Below are positions 62,330 to 64,000 of a stretch of 64,000 bases of DNA, piece after piece. Origin of the DNA: Azolla caroliniana (taxonomy: Eukaryota > Polypodiophyta); assembly GCA_043228905.1 (NCBI GenBank), contig JBHGNT010000012.1, positions 20,088,001-20,152,000 on the forward strand, read 5' to 3'. Below the pieces are notes generated by a model. It did not search any database. It was not told the origin of the DNA and was given only the letters and a program-made list of their open reading frames with translations. Numbering within the stretch: the stretch's first letter is position 1; the number at the start of each line of letters is the position of its first letter. A program made the translations under genes and the position numbers.

Positions 62330-63151
62330 ATGGCTCAGCACAGCACAGATCCCTCTCAGCTCCCCTCAACAGACTCCATGAAGAAAAGCTCTTCTTGCTT
62401 CTCAGAGAAGCAGGGTAGCAGCAGCAGCAGTAGCCTTGAACCCAACACCACTACTAGTGTGGCCTCGGATTTGAGTGCCATATCCTTGCCACATGCCATG
62501 GAAACTACTACCACCGACATCTCTGCCCATCCCTCCTCTATTTCAGCATCTCTGTCTGTTCTGCGCTCCGATCCTGATGTGCCACAGCAAAACCCTAGCA
62601 CACAACCCTGCCCTGTGCCGTGCCATCACCATCACCATCACCATCACCATCCCCATCCTCCTCATTCTGTTCATGTCGGTGCTTCTGGATCATCATCCAC
62701 CACCGACACTGCATCGCCATCAAATCGGTGTTCATGCCATGCCAGCCCCGCGGCGTGGTCATGGTTATCCTCCACTTCAGCAGAGATTATGGAGATCCAG
62801 AACATTCCCGCACTCTCGCTAGTAGCTGAACCAGAATTAGATGCCCTTCGCCCCAACACGAATCGTCCGAGCCCTCCTATACCCGGAGTTTACACTAGTC
62901 TCTCTCCCTTCGGAGAAGAGCAAGGAAAGAATCCACAAGGAATGGTGATGGCAAGACAGAGATCATGTGAGGCGTGTCGCAAGCGAGTAGGCCTCGTCGG
63001 CGGATTCAAGTGCAAGTGTGGAGGGTTATTCTGTGGTGTGCATAGGTATTCGGATCGGCACAAGTGTACCTTCGACTACAAGGCAGCTGGAAGAGAAGCC
63101 ATAGCTAAAGAGAATCCTCGGGTGGAGGCCATCAAGCTGGTGAAGATTTGA
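62330..63151 (+). CDS. AN1-type zinc-finger stress-associated protein lacking an A20 domain
   Basis: Intronless, 273 residues. A C-terminal AN1 finger (about residues 210-250) has all eight ligands: CEAC, CKC, C-x2-H in [11 protein letters not shown], then HKC. It is followed by the conserved end [20 protein letters not shown]. The N-terminal 200 residues are Ser/Thr/Pro-rich and low in complexity, with a [13 protein letters not shown] tract and no A20 zinc finger, which most plant SAPs carry at the N-terminus. SAPs act in abiotic-stress and ABA responses, some as ubiquitin ligases or ubiquitin-binding proteins. Three upstream G-boxes agree with stress regulation. The AN1 call is firm; the function of the N-terminal region is unknown. 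Confidence 0.92.
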   Translation: MAQHSTDPSQLPSTDSMKKSSSCFSEKQGSSSSSSLEPNTTTSVASDLSAISLPHAMETTTTDISAHPSSISASLSVLRSDPDVPQQNPSTQPCPVPCHHHHHHHHHPHPPHSVHVGASGSSSTTDTASPSNRCSCHASPAAWSWLSSTSAEIMEIQNIPALSLVAEPELDALRPNTNRPSPPIPGVYTSLSPFGEEQGKNPQGMVMARQRSCEACRKRVGLVGGFKCKCGGLFCGVHRYSDRHKCTFDYKAAGREAIAKENPRVEAIKLVKI

Positions 63152-64000
63152 TCTCTCATCCTTTTCTTTCAAATCTTCTTCATCCTGCCTCGTAAGAGTG
63201 ATAAGATCTTGTATATGGTGGAATGTAATTTGATCCATCCTTTATGTTTGGTGCATCATATATGTAGTTGATGCCACTAAAGAGATTTAAATTCTCATAT
63301 ATATTGTAAAGCCTTACAGTTAAGTTTAGGGTTTAGGGTTTAGAGTTTTGCTCCTTCTGTACTTTGCATCATATTATTATATGAATGGAAGTTATAGAGA
63401 TTATATTCGTTATCATGTTTTCCACATGATGCTAGCCCTTCTGGTTTAAGAAGGATGGCACAACATGAATTATATTGTCATTCATTATTTTGTGGCGGAT
63501 TTTGGCCTCCTCTTTAACACCATGGTTACTGCATAAATGGGAACCTTGATAATAGATTCATGAAGTTTGACACAAACTATATCTCTAATAAACCTTCAGG
63601 GTTTTCCTTTCCATTCATGACTTAGTTAGTTAACACAAATAACCAGTTTTTTTACAAATGACAGTAAATCCGTGAGTATTTTAAACAAAACCAACAACGA
63701 CTTGAGTTCCTTTGTTAAATTTAACTTTGTTTACCCATTAACAACTAATCCCCCCTATATACAGTGATCCACAGACCACACGGTATCAAAAGCTATATTA
63801 GATATGTATAAGAAGACCCTGTTTTTGAGTCATTGGGTCATCCGTGTGAGCATATATCAAAAATATATTGCATACATTCATTGGAGAAAAATGAAGCAAA
63901 AACGGTGTCTAGTAGTGGGTTGTTTCTTTAGAGAGCACCTTTTGAGAAAAACAGATATATCATTCTAGACTTGATCCTGCAATTTGGAGTCACTTGACTG
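63152..64000. other. 3' region of the AN1 gene and intergenic
   Basis: 3' UTR then AT-rich DNA. A short telomere-like word (tttagggtttagggttta) lies at 63326-63343. No further gene to the window end. Confidence 0.55.

Noticed and set aside
63326-63343. Interstitial telomere
   Set aside because: Only about two and a half TTTAGGG units, as expected by chance or as a telo-box, too short for a telomeric block.

Overview
This is a plant nuclear genome window: AT-rich, with spliced genes that have GT..AG introns, gene families specific to plants, and a heavy load of LTR retrotransposons, LINEs, MITE-like elements and microsatellites. It carries one 100-N assembly gap (920-1019). The species cannot be told from the sequence alone.

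Layout. 1-919 is the 3' end of a Ty3/gypsy chromovirus (integrase tail, chromodomain, start of the 3' LTR) cut by the gap. 1.0-12.8 kb is gene-poor and holds a MITE-like element (2613-2731), a 5'-truncated LINE insertion with an 18-bp target duplication (3929-4434) and a decayed LINE (5.25-6.4 kb). 12.8-31.1 kb is a stack of retroelements nested several levels deep. A LINE is split by copia element A (minus, 13245-30207). A is split by copia element C (plus, 14764-27559, TSD acttt). C is split by gypsy chromovirus B (minus, 15304-about 23415, 5'-truncated). B is split by a young copia element D (plus, 16974-22377, TSD gggcc). Removing the layers one by one restores the reading frames of the hosts, which supports the order LINE > A > C > B > D. 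31.6-32.1 kb holds two head-to-tail copies of a SINE-like repeat with two convergent tRNA-like promoters.

34.85-37.86 kb (minus) is a RING-H2 gene of the plant MGSVC family, with a six-unit minisatellite of about 42 bp directly upstream of its start. 42.15-44.66 kb (plus) is a six-exon gene for a small protein, probably plastid-targeted, with a ferredoxin-like fold but no visible Fe-S cysteine loop. 46.5-47.2 kb is a decayed copia pol fragment. 48666-54324 (minus) is a young, almost intact copia element E (two 388-bp LTRs, TSD gagat, one nonsense codon in a 1606-codon gag-pol frame).

55307-56491 (plus) is the rRNA-processing protein EBP2, with telo-box motifs in its leader. 57.46-58.52 kb is a satellite-like array (88-bp monomers in a 345-bp higher-order unit) ending at a polypurine-tract-like sequence. 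62330-63151 (plus) is an AN1 zinc-finger stress-associated protein without an A20 domain, preceded by three G-boxes and a long CT-rich leader.

The host genes look unrelated to one another (ubiquitin ligase, plastid protein, ribosome biogenesis, stress signalling). I see no defence island or operon-like system. The most novel content is structural: the nested stack, the tRNA-like module in the chromovirus LTR, the two-headed SINE-like repeat, the copia C-terminal extension and the higher-order array.
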